64,000 nt of DNA from Cannabis sativa (GCF_029168945.1 NC_083603.1:50230406-50294405), one strand, 5' to 3'; shown: positions 1 to 13,096, counted from the stretch's first letter. Notes: generated from the sequence alone by a model not told the origin. Numbers and translations: made by a program.

Positions 1-1
1 A

Positions 2-508
2 CTTGATCAGTTCAAAGACGGTCAAAAAAGAAATTCTTCAAAAAAGATCAAGATTAATGTTGATGACGCTTTATTTGAGCATGAAGGCAGGTTTGGGGTT
101 AGTTATGTAGCTCGTGACAACCATGGCCATGTGGTGGAAGCTTTCAATCGGGGTCATTTGGGGAGTGTTCAACTTGAAATTGCTGAGATGGTTGGCATAA
201 AAGAAGCTTTAAGTTGGATTGATCGTCAGTCTTGGGGACAAGTGATTTTGGAGTCAGCTAGCTTGGTCTGCATACAAGCTATTCAAAGTAAAATCTCTAT
301 GTCTTCTTCTTTTGGTCTTCTAATGCATGATGTTCGTGTTTTGCTTTTATCTTTAAACAATGTTGAGTTTTGTTTTGTCAAACGATCTGCAAACAAGCTG
401 GCTCACTGCTTAGCCAGAGATTCTTGTTTCTCTCCAAGTTGTGTGCTTCGGTTGGAGGATTGTTCCTCTGAAGCACGTTCTATTGTTATTAATGATTTGA
501 TTAGTTAA
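2..508 (+). pseudogene. LINE-type RNase H (RVT_3) domain fragment, open at the left window edge
   Basis: The frame is open from base 2 to a stop at 508 and has no credible own start, so it continues to the left of the window. The translation begins with a K-I-N-V-D-D-A motif, the variant form of the KxNxDGA start of plant RNase H-like RVT_3 domains. It continues with a conserved E-x-A-L helix region (ExxGIKEALSWI), an ESAS/DS-type acidic residue and the closing R-x-A-N-K-x-A-H-x-L-A block. Such domains end the ORF2 of plant L1-type LINEs and also occur as single-domain host genes. No reverse transcriptase is visible and no poly(A) tail follows, so this is either the end of a decayed LINE or the last exon of a host gene. 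I favour the LINE reading. A related fragment lies at 61131-61867. Confidence 0.6.
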
Positions 509-2362
509 TAAAGTTAGTGAATTTATTCCAAAAACAAATATTAACTAAGAACAACTTTTTTTACAGTAATTATAAATATTTAGGTTGTTAGCTGGCGTTT
601 GGTTAGATATAATGCAATGGAAAAGAAATAATTTTTATTCTATTTGTTTTGTTTGGATACATATTAAGTATTGAAATGTTATTTCAATGGCATGTTCTTT
701 TCACCACTTTTTATTTTGAAATGGGAGGAAAGACCATTCCAATGCATGATGAAAAAAAAAATTAATAATTTTTCTATCAATTTTTTTTTTTTTTACATTT
801 TTTATAAATAATAATATATTTAAAATAAAGAAATACTTGAAACATTAAGACAAAAAAAAATAGAAATGAAAAAAAAAACATTAGACTTAAGTAATTATAA
901 TTAAATTTGATCTTTTCTAATATATTTTTTTAATAATATATAGTAATAAATTAAATTAATTAAATAAAAACTTAAAAATAATAAAGAATCTTATACAATT
1001 ATATAAATAATATAATATATATTATTATATGTTATACATAACATTAATAATCACTTAAATTTTTATAAAAAACTACTATGATTAATTTTTTTTTAAAAAA
1101 AATTATAAAATAGAATAAGACTAATTTAATCAATTAATCAATGAAAAATAAATATAAATTTTGAGACAAACTAAATGACAGAAGAAAAAAATTACTTTTA
1201 ATGTGAGATTATTAAAAAAACTAAATTTAGTTAAATAATATATTTTCTTATAGTATATTATTCTCAAAGAATTAAAAAAATACAAAGAAAAACTTATGCA
1301 AAGCCACTTACACTTTTTATATACTCCCTTTATATTAATATATAAATATAGAAAAAAAATATATATATATAAAAACTATAAAAAAGTGCCTACACTCACT
1401 CAGTATTGATCCTGAGTTGAAATGAGACATAGATAAAAGAAAAATTAGACTCTTACTATAAAGATAAATAGTATTTTTAAAAATTAAAAAAAAAATATAT
1501 ATTTTTCAAAAGAGATAATTACACCACATACTAAAATTTATAACTTTTTTATTTTTATATTGTGGGGCGAATTTTTTTTAAAAAAAATACTGTGTACTTT
1601 GTTAAGTTTTCACTGTTATTCTACGATTATTTTTTAGTTGTTCCACTATTGTTTTTAGTTGTTCTGTTTTGTTTTTCACTGTTGTTTTATAAAAATACAG
1701 TATTTTTGAAAAAAATTCCGTATAATAGTATTTTTGTAAAAGTTAATCCAAATTCTAATATATTTGTAAGATTCATTTTTTGAAAGATATTTTTTTTATT
1801 TAGGCTCTTAAAATAAATAGGTCTTAGGCGCAAACTTAACGTGCTTATGCTTAGACCGATCCTACCTACACTTTTTATGTGCTTTCCCTTATATTAATGT
1901 AAGATTGCAAGAGAAATATTAACAATACCCAAAGTATCCTATTTATTGGTATAATGAAGTACGTAAATAATTTAATAAAAAATTACTAATTAGTGTTAAG
2001 AAATAGAATGACCTTTTTTTTTTTTAATTATTTTCATTTTTGGAAACGGAATTATATAGAGTATTGCTACGGTCCCGTTTTAGTACAACACCACAATCTC
2101 TGACAAACGACATTAGGAGGAATGCCATCGTGGCATAGGGAAGTGTTAAAGGATCCCATGTGGCATAAGGAGGGCCATTTGTTTGCTACTGTTATGGAGT
2201 GAAGCTTGGATTTCCACGTTAAGCATATAACTAGTTTTTGTACCTTATGAAAGAAAGAAAGAAAGAAAATATGCATTTCTTTTTTCCATTCCTAAGTTCA
2301 AACAAAACATAAAACATTTGCATGTTAATTGCTAAAGGTATTCTTTTGTTTTCACAAAACTA
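509..2362. other. AT-rich intergenic region, no gene seen
   Basis: Very AT-rich with long A and T runs. About 595-900 starts with a GGCGTTTGGTTAG-type sequence seen at the edges of many plant MITEs, but I could not find a matching opposite end. About 2055-2230 looks like another short dispersed repeat. The last 80 bases before 2363 are the likely promoter and leader of the DCC gene. Confidence 0.5.
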
Positions 2363-3806
2363 ATGGCATTAAGAGGAGCAGGTGCTATTTCTGCATTAGC
2401 CAAAAGAACCAAAAACAACCCATCTCTCCTCTCAATTTCTCATTCTCTCACACCCAAATCACATCTGATCTCTCCTTTGAAATTCACCCCAATTTCTGTA
2501 TTCCAATCAAGTAAGTTCAAGTTGCTCATTCTCTCAATTGGGTAGCAGTTAGTTTGGATAAATATGGTTATATTTTCATTTTTTTTTTCTCTTTTTGGGT
2601 TTGTTAGGACCCAATTGGGGAATTCGGGCAGTGAGTGAAGTTGCTTCAAACCCTTTAAGTTCCAAGAAAGAAGATGAAGAATCTTCTTCACCAGAGAATT
2701 GGAGAATCAAAATGCTCTATGATGGAGACTGTCCACTTTGCATGAGGGAGGTTTGTACTTTGCGCCTTCAAAAACCCAAAAAACAAATTCATTTTATTTG
2801 TTGTTGATGATGATTCTCTGTGTGAAATTAAGGTGATTGTATTGTTAATTAGGTGAATATGCTTAGGGAGAGGAATAAAAGTTATGGCACCATCAAATTT
2901 GTTGACATTTGTTCAGAGGATTACTCTCCACAGGAGAATCAGGGACTTGACTTTGAAACTGTAAGTGACCAAGAATTGAAACTCAAGCTATTATCATATC
3001 ACATGTTATTTGTGTACTGATCATAATATCCCATGGAGATAAACTCTATAAATATTAACATTGTCTTATTTGTTTAGGCAATGGGAAAGATTCATGCAAT
3101 TCTCTCTGATGGAACAGTAGTCACAGATGTTGAAGTAAGTCTCTCTTGTTACCTTAAAAGTCATTTGAGTTTTTGCACAAAATTACAAAGCTATAGAGGT
3201 TAAATTTTGAAACAGAATAGCTACAATTGTTGTTTTGAAAATGCATCTATTCATTTTTCAATCTAATATTTAAAACTTCACCAGGCATTTAGAAAACTAT
3301 ATGAAGAAGTTGGGCTTGGATGGGTTTATGCCATAACCAAATATGAACCTGTAAGTTACTTTCGTTCTAAGTATATAATAGTCTTGCATAGACTTTTACA
3401 CCTGGTTTATCTTGGTTTTGTGGCTAATGTTATAAAGTATCATTTTTTTAGATAGGGAAGATAGCTGATGCTGTATATGGTGTTTGGGCTAAGTATCGTC
3501 TTCCGATCACGGGTACATTAAATTGTCTAAACATTATTATTCCATCACATAGACTAGTTCCTTTTCTTCAATTTATGTTTACAAGTATGTCTCCTGGTTT
3601 TGATTTTAGGGCGACCGCCTCTAGAACAAATAATGGAAGCACGGCGAAAGAACAAGGTTAGGCATATTAAGATTTTCCTTTTCTTGCTCTTTGAAGTTTG
3701 ATTGCACTATTGAAGAAAACAGCCCTTCTTATTTGAAATGCTTAACAGTTTGAAATTCTCATTTCAGGGTGAAGTATGTAAAGACAACAACTCTTGTAAG
3801 ATGTGA
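2363..3806 (+). CDS. DCC-family thiol-disulphide oxidoreductase (DUF393), probably plastid-targeted
   Basis: Eight exons join in phase: 2363-2510, 2608-2750, 2853-2960, 3078-3134, 3285-3350, 3452-3512, 3610-3656 and 3768-3806. All have GT donors and AG acceptors and give 222 residues. Residues 1 to about 55 are Ser/Thr/Lys-rich with no acidic residues, as in a chloroplast transit peptide. The domain starts at about residue 83 with M-L-Y-D-G-D-C-P-L-C, the family signature. C91 and C94 form the CxxC pair expected to undergo thiol-disulphide exchange. Later blocks (IKFVDICSEDY, AILSDGTVVTDVEAF, LYEEVGLGWVYAIT) follow the order usual in plant DCC proteins. The C-terminus is short and basic with two extra cysteines. 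The substrate is unknown for the family. The exon model is firm; transit peptide and redox role are inferred. Confidence 0.88.
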
Positions 3807-4049
3807 GCTTATACCATAGAAAAAGGCATGGATTTTTCTCTCTTGATTTTCAGGCTTGTAGTTTCTCTACAATACACATCTGGTTATAGAAATGTAAATG
3901 CAATTCTAAGCTTATGAATACACATTGAATAAATCTCATGATTTCTTTCAAATAAAATACTTTCCCAGAGAAGTATAACACTAACAAATTCATACTATCA
4001 CAATCACAGTTCTATTCAAATTTCTTGAAGATTATGTCCACCAAAAGTC

Positions 4050-6040
4050 TCAACCTCTATTCTTCTCCGCTTTTAGAAATTCGACTAAACCATCAATGTT
4101 TTTATATGAGGTTCCACCGGTGCTAATAGCCTTCACAGCAGCCTCTCTCCATTTCAAGGCATTCCTTTTGATCTCTCCGCTCTTCTCTCCTCCCATCACT
4201 TCTCTCACACTTCTCTCTATCTCTCCTCTCATCACAATCCCTTCATCATTTCTCTTGGCCCACACTCCGACCCCCCACACCTCCTCCACAAACTTTGCAT
4301 TCATCGGCTGGTCGCTCCACTGTGGCACCCCGACCATAGGCACAGCGAGGCTCAGTCCTTCCAATGTCGAGTTCCATCCACAATGTGTCAAGAAGCAACC
4401 GACGGCCTGGTGAGCTAACACCTCTAGTTGGTCACACCATGTTACAACTATTCCCGCTTCAGTTTCACCTTCACCTATTGAACTTAGGAACTCTTTAGGG
4501 AGTTTCTTCTCAGGCTCTTTTAAAACCCACAGGAATGGCCTCTGGATCGATTTCAAGCCCCATGCAATCTCTTCAACTTGTTTTGCTGAAAGGCTTGCCA
4601 TGCTTCCAAACGACACGTATATGACCGCGTGTTGTGGTTTCGTGTCAAGCCATCTTAAGCACTTGTAGCTTGTTGGTTTCCATAGACTGGCTCCGTAGCT
4701 TGTGTCTCCTTTGATTTGTTGGTCTAGATAGGCTGATGGCACCATTGGACCAACCATTTTTAAGGGCCAAAGTCCTACCATGGCTTCCATCAGCTTTTGT
4801 CAACAGAAACAGCCAAATGAGAATTATGTGTTTACATATAATATAGAGTGATTGTTAAATATTAACATTTGGTTCGATAGTGTTAATTATTTATCTATTT
4901 TTTCACTCACACACTTAAAAAGTGGCATACTTTAATTTATATATTGCATAATTTATTACCCTTTTGTCCATACATGAAAAATTAAGGTAAAACTATGAGA
5001 AAACACCCATGCTTGTTAATAAACGATCAATTTTTTACATATAACTACGAGGACAAAAAATAAGAGTCTACATAAAAGGAGAGAAAACTTTGCAATGAAT
5101 GAATGCTTATCTGTCCTTGATGTGAAAGATCATGTTAAATAATTTATAATTATTAATTTGTAATTTTTTTTAACCCCCATTTTCTTACTCTTTCTACATT
5201 ACCAGATATTTTCAGGAAAAAAAATAATAATAATAAACTACAGAGCAAAATCTTTAAAGTCATCTATCAACAACCACAGTTTCCTTTTGCCAATATAATT
5301 TATTTCTTTTAAATATCATATAAATGTTGTTCTTCTATTATTATATAAAGGTATACAAGTGTAAGAAGTACCTCAGTTTCTAGCTCTTGGAAACTATTAC
5401 AAAACGCCCAATCAATACCATCTAATAACTGAAACATTTCCATTATGAGAGCCAAATAAGGAGATAGATCGCCAGGCTGAGCTAGAAAACTGGGCATCTC
5501 AGAAAACCCAAGTGGAGGAAGTCCAGACATTTTGATAGTAGAAATTACTTTTCCCTTCTCAACAGGAAACGACAATTCCCCACGATTTAAACGACAATAC
5601 AAGGAACACACAGAAGCTGAGTTTGTCATGAAAACGACACCAACAATACCGAACTGTCTAACCACATCAATCACCCAAGTAAGCATACAGTCATAAACGA
5701 CACAAGTCACAGGACAATCTGTCTCACTAAACTTCATAATAAGCTCTGTTAGAGTCTTTGACCCCATGGCTCTAAATGACTCCAAGTAGGCTTCTAAGCT
5801 CGAAGCTAGCTCGAATCCGCCACCATCATAGCCGTCCGATATGGGTTCAAATCCAACCGCTGTGGTAGTGGTGGTGGTGTTGGTGGTTATGGATTTGAGA
5901 GTGTAATGGGTGGTTGCTAGAGTGGCCTTTAGGCCTTTGGAAGCTAAGATTTTAGCAAATTGGAGAAGTGGGTTTATGTGACCTTGAGCTGGATATGTGA
6001 CCACAACTACGTGGGGCACATTGCCTCTTCCTTGGTTCAT
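4050..6040 (-). CDS. UDP-glycosyltransferase, UGT74-like (GT1)
   Basis: There are two exons on the minus strand, 6040-5372 and 4793-4050, separated by one phase-0 intron (578 bp). Together they code 470 residues, the normal GT1 length. H21 in the PAQGHINP block is the expected catalytic histidine, and D117 in VVYDCML is the expected partner aspartate. The 44-residue PSPG donor-binding box spans residues 342-385, starts WCDQLEVLAHQ, contains THCGWNS and ends in Gln, which usually means UDP-glucose preference. The N-terminus and the NSFQELE/WPLKMVGP region resemble UGT74 enzymes, which glucosylate small acids such as salicylate or auxins. The acceptor here cannot be told from sequence. A threonine run (residues about 51-60) sits between beta-strands. 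Cytosolic; no signal peptide. The start is the first ATG of the open frame. Confidence 0.9.
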
Positions 6041-6466
6041 TTTTTTTCTTCTTCCAAATCTCGGAGAGAGTTTTTATTTTATTTTTATCTTTGTTTTGTT
6101 TTGAAGAAGTGAAGAGAAACAAGGGAGATGTTTTAGTAAAGTAGTTTACGTGGGGTTATGTCTAGGTAAAGGGGACACATTGAAGAAAGAAACAAAAAAA
6201 TAAGAAAAAGAGAAAATGATGATAGTAAGTTTGTATAGTTATAACATAATGCGATGGCAATATAAGAGCATTATTTGTGGCATCTTCATTCTAAAATACT
6301 CTAATGTTATGCAACACTACAAATTAACACAATAGTCTCAAACAATATTTAATATTTTTTTTTTAACTTTTAAGAGTATTAAATTATTTAATTTTTTTAA
6401 AAAATTACTCATATGTCGTTCTTTCACAACAACAACTGCCTTGATAATTTATTTCAATGCTAAAGC
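6041..6466. other. Upstream region of the UGT gene
   Basis: AT-rich sequence between the UGT start codon and a MITE. It should hold the UGT leader and promoter; no motif is distinctive enough to mark. Confidence 0.4.
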
Positions 6467-6986
6467 TAGGGGTGTTCGTCAAACCGCTCAAACTGCCCGC
6501 ACGGCAAAAAAAAATGCGGGTTAAAATTCTTTGCGGTGCGGTCACGGTTTGAATTTTTCTTAAACCACGTGGTGCAGTGCAGTTTGCAGTTTTGAATTGT
6601 TAATGTACGGTTCAAACCGCAGCGTACCGCACATTATAAAAATACTAATTTTTATATTTATTTAGGTCTAATATGCGAATGTCCAACCCAAAATCCACTA
6701 ATTATTATATTATTGAAACTTAATTTTTTTTTCATATTTATTTTCAAGCTTTATGGTAATTTTAACAAGTGTTTCTCAAGCTTTGTTGTATTTGTAGTAG
6801 TTTAATTATTGGTGATAGTCCAACCCGCAAAAACCGCACTGCACTGTACTATTTTTTGCGGTGCGGTTTCCGCAGTTTTTTAGTTTCGATGTGTGGGTGT
6901 GGTTTGGGAAATTAGAAAAACCGCATGTGCAGGTTTGTTTGAAAAAATGGTCAAAAACTGCACCACCCCCACAGAAAAAACCCCTA
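6467..6986. mobile_element. hAT-type MITE, 520 bp
   Basis: The element opens TAGGGGTGTTCG and closes with the inverse AACCCCTA. It is flanked by a perfect 8-bp direct repeat, gctaaagc, at 6459-6466 and 6987-6994. An 8-bp duplication and TAGGG ends are the hAT pattern. The interior is built of gcggtgcggttt-like inverted strings common in plant non-autonomous hATs. It has no coding capacity. Confidence 0.8.
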
Positions 6987-7436
6987 GCTAAAGCATTCGA
7001 CAAACGTGGTTCTTTATTTGACAGCACCTGCCAAGCATTCGAAGAGTCTAATGCATTGGACTTGCCCTAATCTACAGTTATGGTACCCATTAGGAGTGAG
7101 CAACGGTCGGTTTGATTGGTTTTTTACACACAAAAAATCTAAAATTCGGTTTTCGATTTTCATGGTCATAATCCGAAAAATCGACCGACCAGTATATAAA
7201 TGTAAAAAAAACTGACCGTTTTAATTCACGTTACCGACCAAACCGAGCTTCATTTTTTTTTAAAAAAATAAGTCTTTAAATTTTCTATAATTATTTAAAA
7301 ACTAAAAAAAAAATTAGAGTATTGTATCATATATTATATAATTTAAGAACAAAACTTTCTTAGTTAAATAAATAATGTAAAATAATTTTTTTTAAAATTT
7401 GCTCAAATTATTTGTGCTACTAATATGGTAATGAAT

Positions 7437-7459
7437 GGGAAATTTGACAATATATGCTT
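7437..7459 (+). repeat. MULE1 left terminal inverted repeat
   Basis: 23 bases, exact reverse complement of 16418-16440. Just inside, AATATATGC and GCATATATT (about 7449-7480) form a 9-bp perfect stem around a 9-base loop, a possible subterminal hairpin. Confidence 0.92.
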
Positions 7460-7582
7460 CAAAATAGCATATATTGTTTTAATATACTAGGTAAAAAAAA
7501 TAAAAAAAATACTCTCCAATTAATTTTAATCCCAACATTACCCTCCCCATTTCAAACTTTCACTCTCCCTCTAACTCTCAGT

Positions 7583-7598
7583 TCTCTCTCTCTCTCTC

Positions 7599-7668
<70 letters not shown>
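7583..7668 (+). repeat. (CT)n microsatellite in the 5' region of the MULE1 Ulp1 gene
   Basis: Nearly pure CT dinucleotides. The same arrangement, in the sense of each gene, occurs upstream of the MULE1 transposase (16211-16302) and the MULE2 transposase (26319-26386). It may therefore be a conserved CT-rich promoter or leader element of the family rather than chance. Confidence 0.9.
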
Positions 7669-7671
<3 letters not shown>

Positions 7672-8494
7672 CCAGACAGCCCACTCACCCCACTCACCGG
7701 ACCACCTCACGGACCACCCCTCACTCACCGGACCACCCACGACACCCACCCCATTTCTTCTCCACTGACGGACCACCCCCTCACCACCCGACCCCAGACG
7801 ACCAGAGGAAATCGCGAAACCCATCTCAGACGACATCGCGAACTCTTCGAAGAAGAAATCGTGAAACCCCAGACGACCAGCAGAAGATATCGCTAGCACC
7901 GGAGACGAGATCGAGAAACCCCATTTCGCGACACCCCCAAACGAAACCCAGATCCAAAACAATAAAAAAAGGTATTTTTCTAAACTTTTTTGTTGTTTCA
8001 TTACTTTTTAATTATTTGTGCTTCATTTTAAAGTAATGTAGTTAGTTTATGTTCAATTTGTTTGATTTCGTTTGAATTTCATTGTTTTGGTATATTTTCT
8101 GGTTTTTGTGCAAAATTTGCGACGTATCGCGACTATGTTCACGACATAACGCGATATCGTCTAGAAAAGTTGGGGATTTTCTGATAACCGTGGTTTTCAC
8201 GACGTGTTGGCGATATACTAGCGACATAATTCGCGATATTGCATTTAGTACGTTACTTTCATGATTTTTATCGACTTGTATGTGTGTTTGGCGACATGTT
8301 TGCGATATATTAGCGATATATAACAGTTATACATAGGACTAGTTTTTCATCCTCCTTTTGTGTTTAGCGATTCATTAGCGATATATTAGCGACATATTTG
8401 GCGATTTGATTAGGATTATGTTTCACGATGTATAGCGACATACTGCGACATGTTTCGCGACATACTTCTAACAAATTTGTTGACAATTTTGCAG

Positions 8495-11400
8495 ATGGCT
8501 CCTGAACTTAAACTTCCAATTTCCTCTCATTTCACGGGACGTCTTACCTATCGGGGTACAGATAGGTTCAGATATATCAAGGCCAAGTTTACTGAGATGG
8601 ATTTGGTTGACACAGTGAAGGCTAGTCCTTTCGGACACTTTTGGGAAGCTGGAGAGTTGACTTTCTCCGGCGCGTTGGTCCACAGCCTCCTCTTACAAAA
8701 AATGAAAGTGGACACAGAAAAGGAGGATGAGGTTTGGTTTCATGTAGGGAGAAATGACATGAGATTCGGACGGATAGAGTTTGGACTCATTACTGGCTTA
8801 CCTATGGGTAGTGCCCCTACAGACGAGGAAATACACGCCAAGTCCAACGACCATCTAGTTCGGACTTATTTTGAAGGGAAGAGTTCTGTTCAGTTGGACT
8901 CCCTTATGCTCCAACTTGAGAGGTGCGAAGATAAAGATGATGCCTACAAGCTTGGACTGATCGCTTTCATTGAAGGTGTATTAGTATCAAAGGAGGGCAA
9001 TGTCCAAGTTTGGCCTGAGATGTTGAAGTTTGTTAACGATCTCGAATTCTTCTTTAAGTATCCGTGGGGCGAGCGCGCTTTTCGTAAGCTGATGGAGACA
9101 TTAGGAAAGAATATGCAACATTACAAGGATAATGTTGACAAGAAGAAGGGGAAGAAGATTGCTCAGGAGGCAAAGTACACTGTTAGTGGCTATGTACCTG
9201 CCTTTCAGTACTGGGCATACGAAGCAATTGAGAAGTTGGGGAAGAAGTATGCCCACTGCAACGGGACCAAGTTCCCCAGAATGTTGAGCTGGAAAACACC
9301 GGAGGGCCAACGGAAACAAGATGTTAAGGCAACCGACATTGCACTGTTATTCAACAGTCGGGTATGTTTCTTTACTGTTCTGTATTTTTTTTTAAATTTA
9401 TTGAAAATGAACATTTGCGACATTGTTCGCGATATGTTAGCGACATTATGCGATGTCGCAAAAGAAATTGCTGCATCGCTTATCGCGACATATGTCGCGA
9501 CATGTTATCGACATGTAGCGACATTGTGCTGCTTTTTGCGATTATCATAATTTTTGACTTCTTTTCACAGTTTTTAATTATTCTGTGTTTTCTTTTTTGT
9601 TTCAGTTGGTGGTGAAGAAGTGCTTATTTCCCCGGCCCAGTGAAGAGGCATACTTCAAGAGTATTAATGAGGGTAAAGCCCCTCTTTGCTTTGAGATGGA
9701 TGTAGAACAAACGGTAGACGTTGATGGTACATAGGAGTCTGTGTTTGAAACTCAAGCGAAGACCATCAACGAGGCCGTGACAAAGGCAAATTTAGTTCCA
9801 CCACCACCGGCACCTGAAGTACACGAGTCATCTACTTCAGCAGGTCCTTCTGCTCTAACCAGTACAACTGTGGACACTGACCTTGTAAAGAGGTTGGATA
9901 GCATTGAGGCCCGGCTGGAGAAGCTTGAGTCCCAGCAGGAAGCCGTCATGTTGGCACAGACGGGGTTAGTAAATAGCCATCTCAGTATGAGGCGGTCCTT
10001 CACAGAGAGTCAGAAAGATCTGAAGGAGACTCTACTGGCTAAGATGGACGAGTTGATGGCTATGGTAAAAGGAGCGCCCACACCTGGAGAGCCCACACCT
10101 GCACCGCAAAATGAGGAACAAGTGGAGAGTGATAACGAAGATGTCTTCCCAGAAGATTGGGAAACAGATGATAACGAGGCACTGTCAACTCCATTGGAAG
10201 CAATTATCACGGCCATTGGGGATACACAATCACAGGACGAAGTCCTACTTCTACCTGGACCCCCAGAAAATGTACCATTTGTGAGGAAGAGGAAGCCGCC
10301 AAAGTACTTGAACGACTACACTGCGGAAAAGAAAAAGAGGCGAGTTCTTCCAGAGAACGTAGACCCGGAGAGACCAGCAAACCGTAGATTGCTTCGTACG
10401 TTCAAGAGGTGGTTGATTGGAGACATTCCCAATGCCCGACCTAGGAATGTGCACACCGGTGTTGGCGATGTCAAGTTCTTCACAACTTTGTTTCTTAGGG
10501 CGGAGTGGCTTCACGATGATGTAAGTATTTAATAATTAATTAGTATTTTTGATTTTTTTTGCAACATATATTTTATTGTCGATGTGTTAGCGACAATGTC
10601 GCGACATTTTCGCGACATTGTTGCTGATACAGAAGTTTTTTCTTTCTGTTTTATTTGTCGACATGTCGCGACATTTTCACTACATTCTCGCGACATGGTC
10701 ACATTTTTAGTACGTTCTGTTTAACGACATGTCGCGACATTGTCGCGACACTCGGCAAATTTATCTAACGACATTGTTCGCGACGTTTCGCGACTTTATT
10801 TACGACATTGATTAATCTTCTCTTTTTTTTATGCAGCACATAGATGCCATATCACACTTGATGAGGAGGAGACGCCATCATTTTCCAGAGTTGTACCCTC
10901 AGCCAGGTGTGATTTTGGACACAACACTTCCACAATTCCTCATAGGCATTTGGAGCTGCCAGACTGGTGACAGAAGTACGTTCGAATGGCCAGATGCAGT
11001 GAACAAGTACTATCTGGGTATGGAGAGCCGTTACATGCCATGTTTGAAGGATTTGAACTTCATATACTTCGTCCTGTACTTCGATCATCAGAAACATTGG
11101 GTTGTTGTTGAGGTAGATATTGATATGTGGCAGATTCGGGTGTACGATAATGATTTATCATGCACCACCGACGCACAGTTTGATGCCATCATGCTACCTT
11201 AGACTGAGTTGTTTCCACATCTGCTGAGGTCTACTGGCTATTATGATCAAGTGAACAACAACATTCTGAATGTGGACTTAGGGGACAGTAGCCAACTCAG
11301 ATCAATGCATGCTAGACGCATGCCAAGTGAGGTGGTTCCCCAAAGTAAAACAAGGTAATTGTTAATATAGTATATTATTATTTCATTTGCCATTACTCTT

Positions 11401-11587
11401 TAAATGCAGTTCAGTCTGTAAATGTGTTTGTTGTTAATTTTTCAGTGGTGATTGCGGGGTGTATGCACTTGAGTACATCGAACACCTAATGATGAATCGG
11501 TCCTTGGACAACATTACAGACGATAGCATGAGAATGTTCAGAGATCGGTGGTGTGTAGACTTGTTTTATCAGAACTTAACTTGGTGA
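8495..11587 (+). pseudogene. MULE1 DUF1985-Ulp1 (peptidase C48) gene, two in-frame TAG codons
   Basis: Exons 8495-9361, 9606-10520, 10837-11354 and 11446-11587 join in phase to 814 codons. The N-terminal third is a DUF1985 domain (S-P-F-G-H-F-W, then V-W-F-H-V-G and F-G-L-I-T-G-L). The middle is acidic and Pro-rich with a coiled-coil stretch (LVKRLDSIEARLEKLESQQE) and a basic patch (KRKPPKYLNDY, KKKRR). The C-terminus is an Ulp1/SENP-like cysteine protease with the triad visible as KHWVVVEV (His), RVYDND (Asp) and SGDCGVYALEY (Cys). Homologues cleave SUMO; what transposon copies cleave is not established. TAG codons at 9732 and 11200 interrupt the frame, and both fit CAG-to-TAG changes. The ATG follows an AG acceptor, so a non-coding first exon lies upstream near the CT tract. 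Confidence 0.88.
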
Positions 11588-12190
11588 AATATAATTTACA
11601 AGGGTTGTAATTTTTTTGTATTTTAAGAACTCCATTACAATTGTACAAATATAGTGACATAGTTGTTTTTAGTACTGTACAGTTTTTATATATGGAAAAG
11701 TGTTCAATTTTAAAATTTTTACTTACATGTCGCTACAAAATCGTTAACATGTCGTTTAATGTCGAAAAAATTTAGTTTCTGAGTGTTTGGTTTCATGTCG
11801 CTAAAGCACCGCGAACATGTCGTTAAAATGTCGATAGTAAAATCATGTTTTGACTCTTCAGTTGATGTCGTCAACATGTCGCAATTATGTCGCGAAACGT
11901 CGATACGAAAGACGTTTCCACATTAAATGGTAATTAATGTGTGACATTTATTATCCCGCCTAACCAACTACTTCACTATATCGATAACATGTCGCCCTGT
12001 GTCGTGACATGTCGCAAAAATTGCCCAGATTGCTTTGTGCATGACAAACATGTGTACAATTGTGTAATTCAATTTTTACATTTATTATCCCACATTCCCA
12101 ACTACTAGTTTTCTCTATAAAAGCCAATTGTCTATCTCATAAGTTACATATTTTCTTAATTTTTACCCCTACAAGATAATTCTCTTAGCA

Positions 12191-12519
12191 ATGTCTACTA
12201 GAAGGAACAAGGGCAAATACCCGATTCTTACTCCTGAAGAGATCAAGCAGGAGCCTGATTGTGGGGAAATTACGCCTCAAATGCAAAAAGTGCTTGACGA
12301 CATGAAACGTTTTGAAGATGAACGGCTTATGAACGAGTGGAGGTTTCTAAAACTTGAAAAAAAAAAATTAACAAAACAGGTGTATGGCCGGCTCCACCAC
12401 CAGGGTTCCCCGAAGGCTGCCGTCGCTGCAAGTTAGGTTATTTAAATGGTAAACAGGTGAAGCCTGGATCTCTATGCAAATATTGCAAGGCTACATGTCG
12501 CTTCATGTCGCTAATGTAA
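12191..12519 (+). pseudogene. Small zinc-ribbon passenger gene of MULE1 (frameshifted)
   Basis: I do not recognise the family. The ATG at 12191 opens a charged protein with the block E-E-I-K-Q-E-P, then E-I-T-P-x-M-Q, then FE-x-E-R-x-x-NEWRFL. After an 11-A run (12357-12367) the similarity to the MULE2 copy (26934-27580) continues in another frame. It reads P-P-P-G-F-P-E-G-C-R-R-C-K-L-G-Y-L and then P-G-S-L-C-K-Y-C, a CX2CX15CX2C zinc-ribbon-like pattern, with a stop at 12517-12519. So a one-base slip in the A run separates two conserved halves. The intact product would be about 105-110 residues. It is probably nuclear and metal-binding; the role is unknown. Confidence 0.65.
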
Positions 12520-13096
12520 TCGTTAAATGTCGCTAGATATCGACTTTTCACTGAATGAATAAAAGTTCCATTAATGTCGCAAAATGTCGTAAAAGTAATC
12601 GTGAAACGTCGCTATTTTTAAATTTTTCCAGAATTGATAAAAGTTCTTCCTACATCGCACCATGTCGCTAGTGTAATCGTGGAAAGTCGCAGTTTTTAAA
12701 TTTTTCCAGAATTAATAAATGTTCTTCCTACATCGCAACATGTCGCTAGTGTAGTCGTGGAAAGTCGCGATTTTTTAATTTTTCCAGAATTAATAAAAGT
12801 TCTTCCTATATCGCGACATGTCGCTAGTGTAGTCGTGGAAAGTCGCAATTTTACAACCTTGTCCAGAATAAAATAAATTTCCAAACATATCGTGAAAATG
12901 TCGCTACATATCGCAAAATGTCGTGAAATACACAATTATATACAAAAATCTGAGATAGTGAGAGTAAACAACCACATACACAGAAAATAATGTCGAAAAA
13001 ATATCGATAAAACATAGTTATACATAAAAAAATACAAGTAACATGTCATAAACCATAATAATAATAATGCATGCAATTTAAAAACAAAAATGCTGC

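Noticed and set aside
7454..8001. Open frames on both strands over the CT tract (Ser/Leu or Arg/Glu repeats)
   Set aside because: They are translations of a dinucleotide repeat in an untranslated MULE leader.
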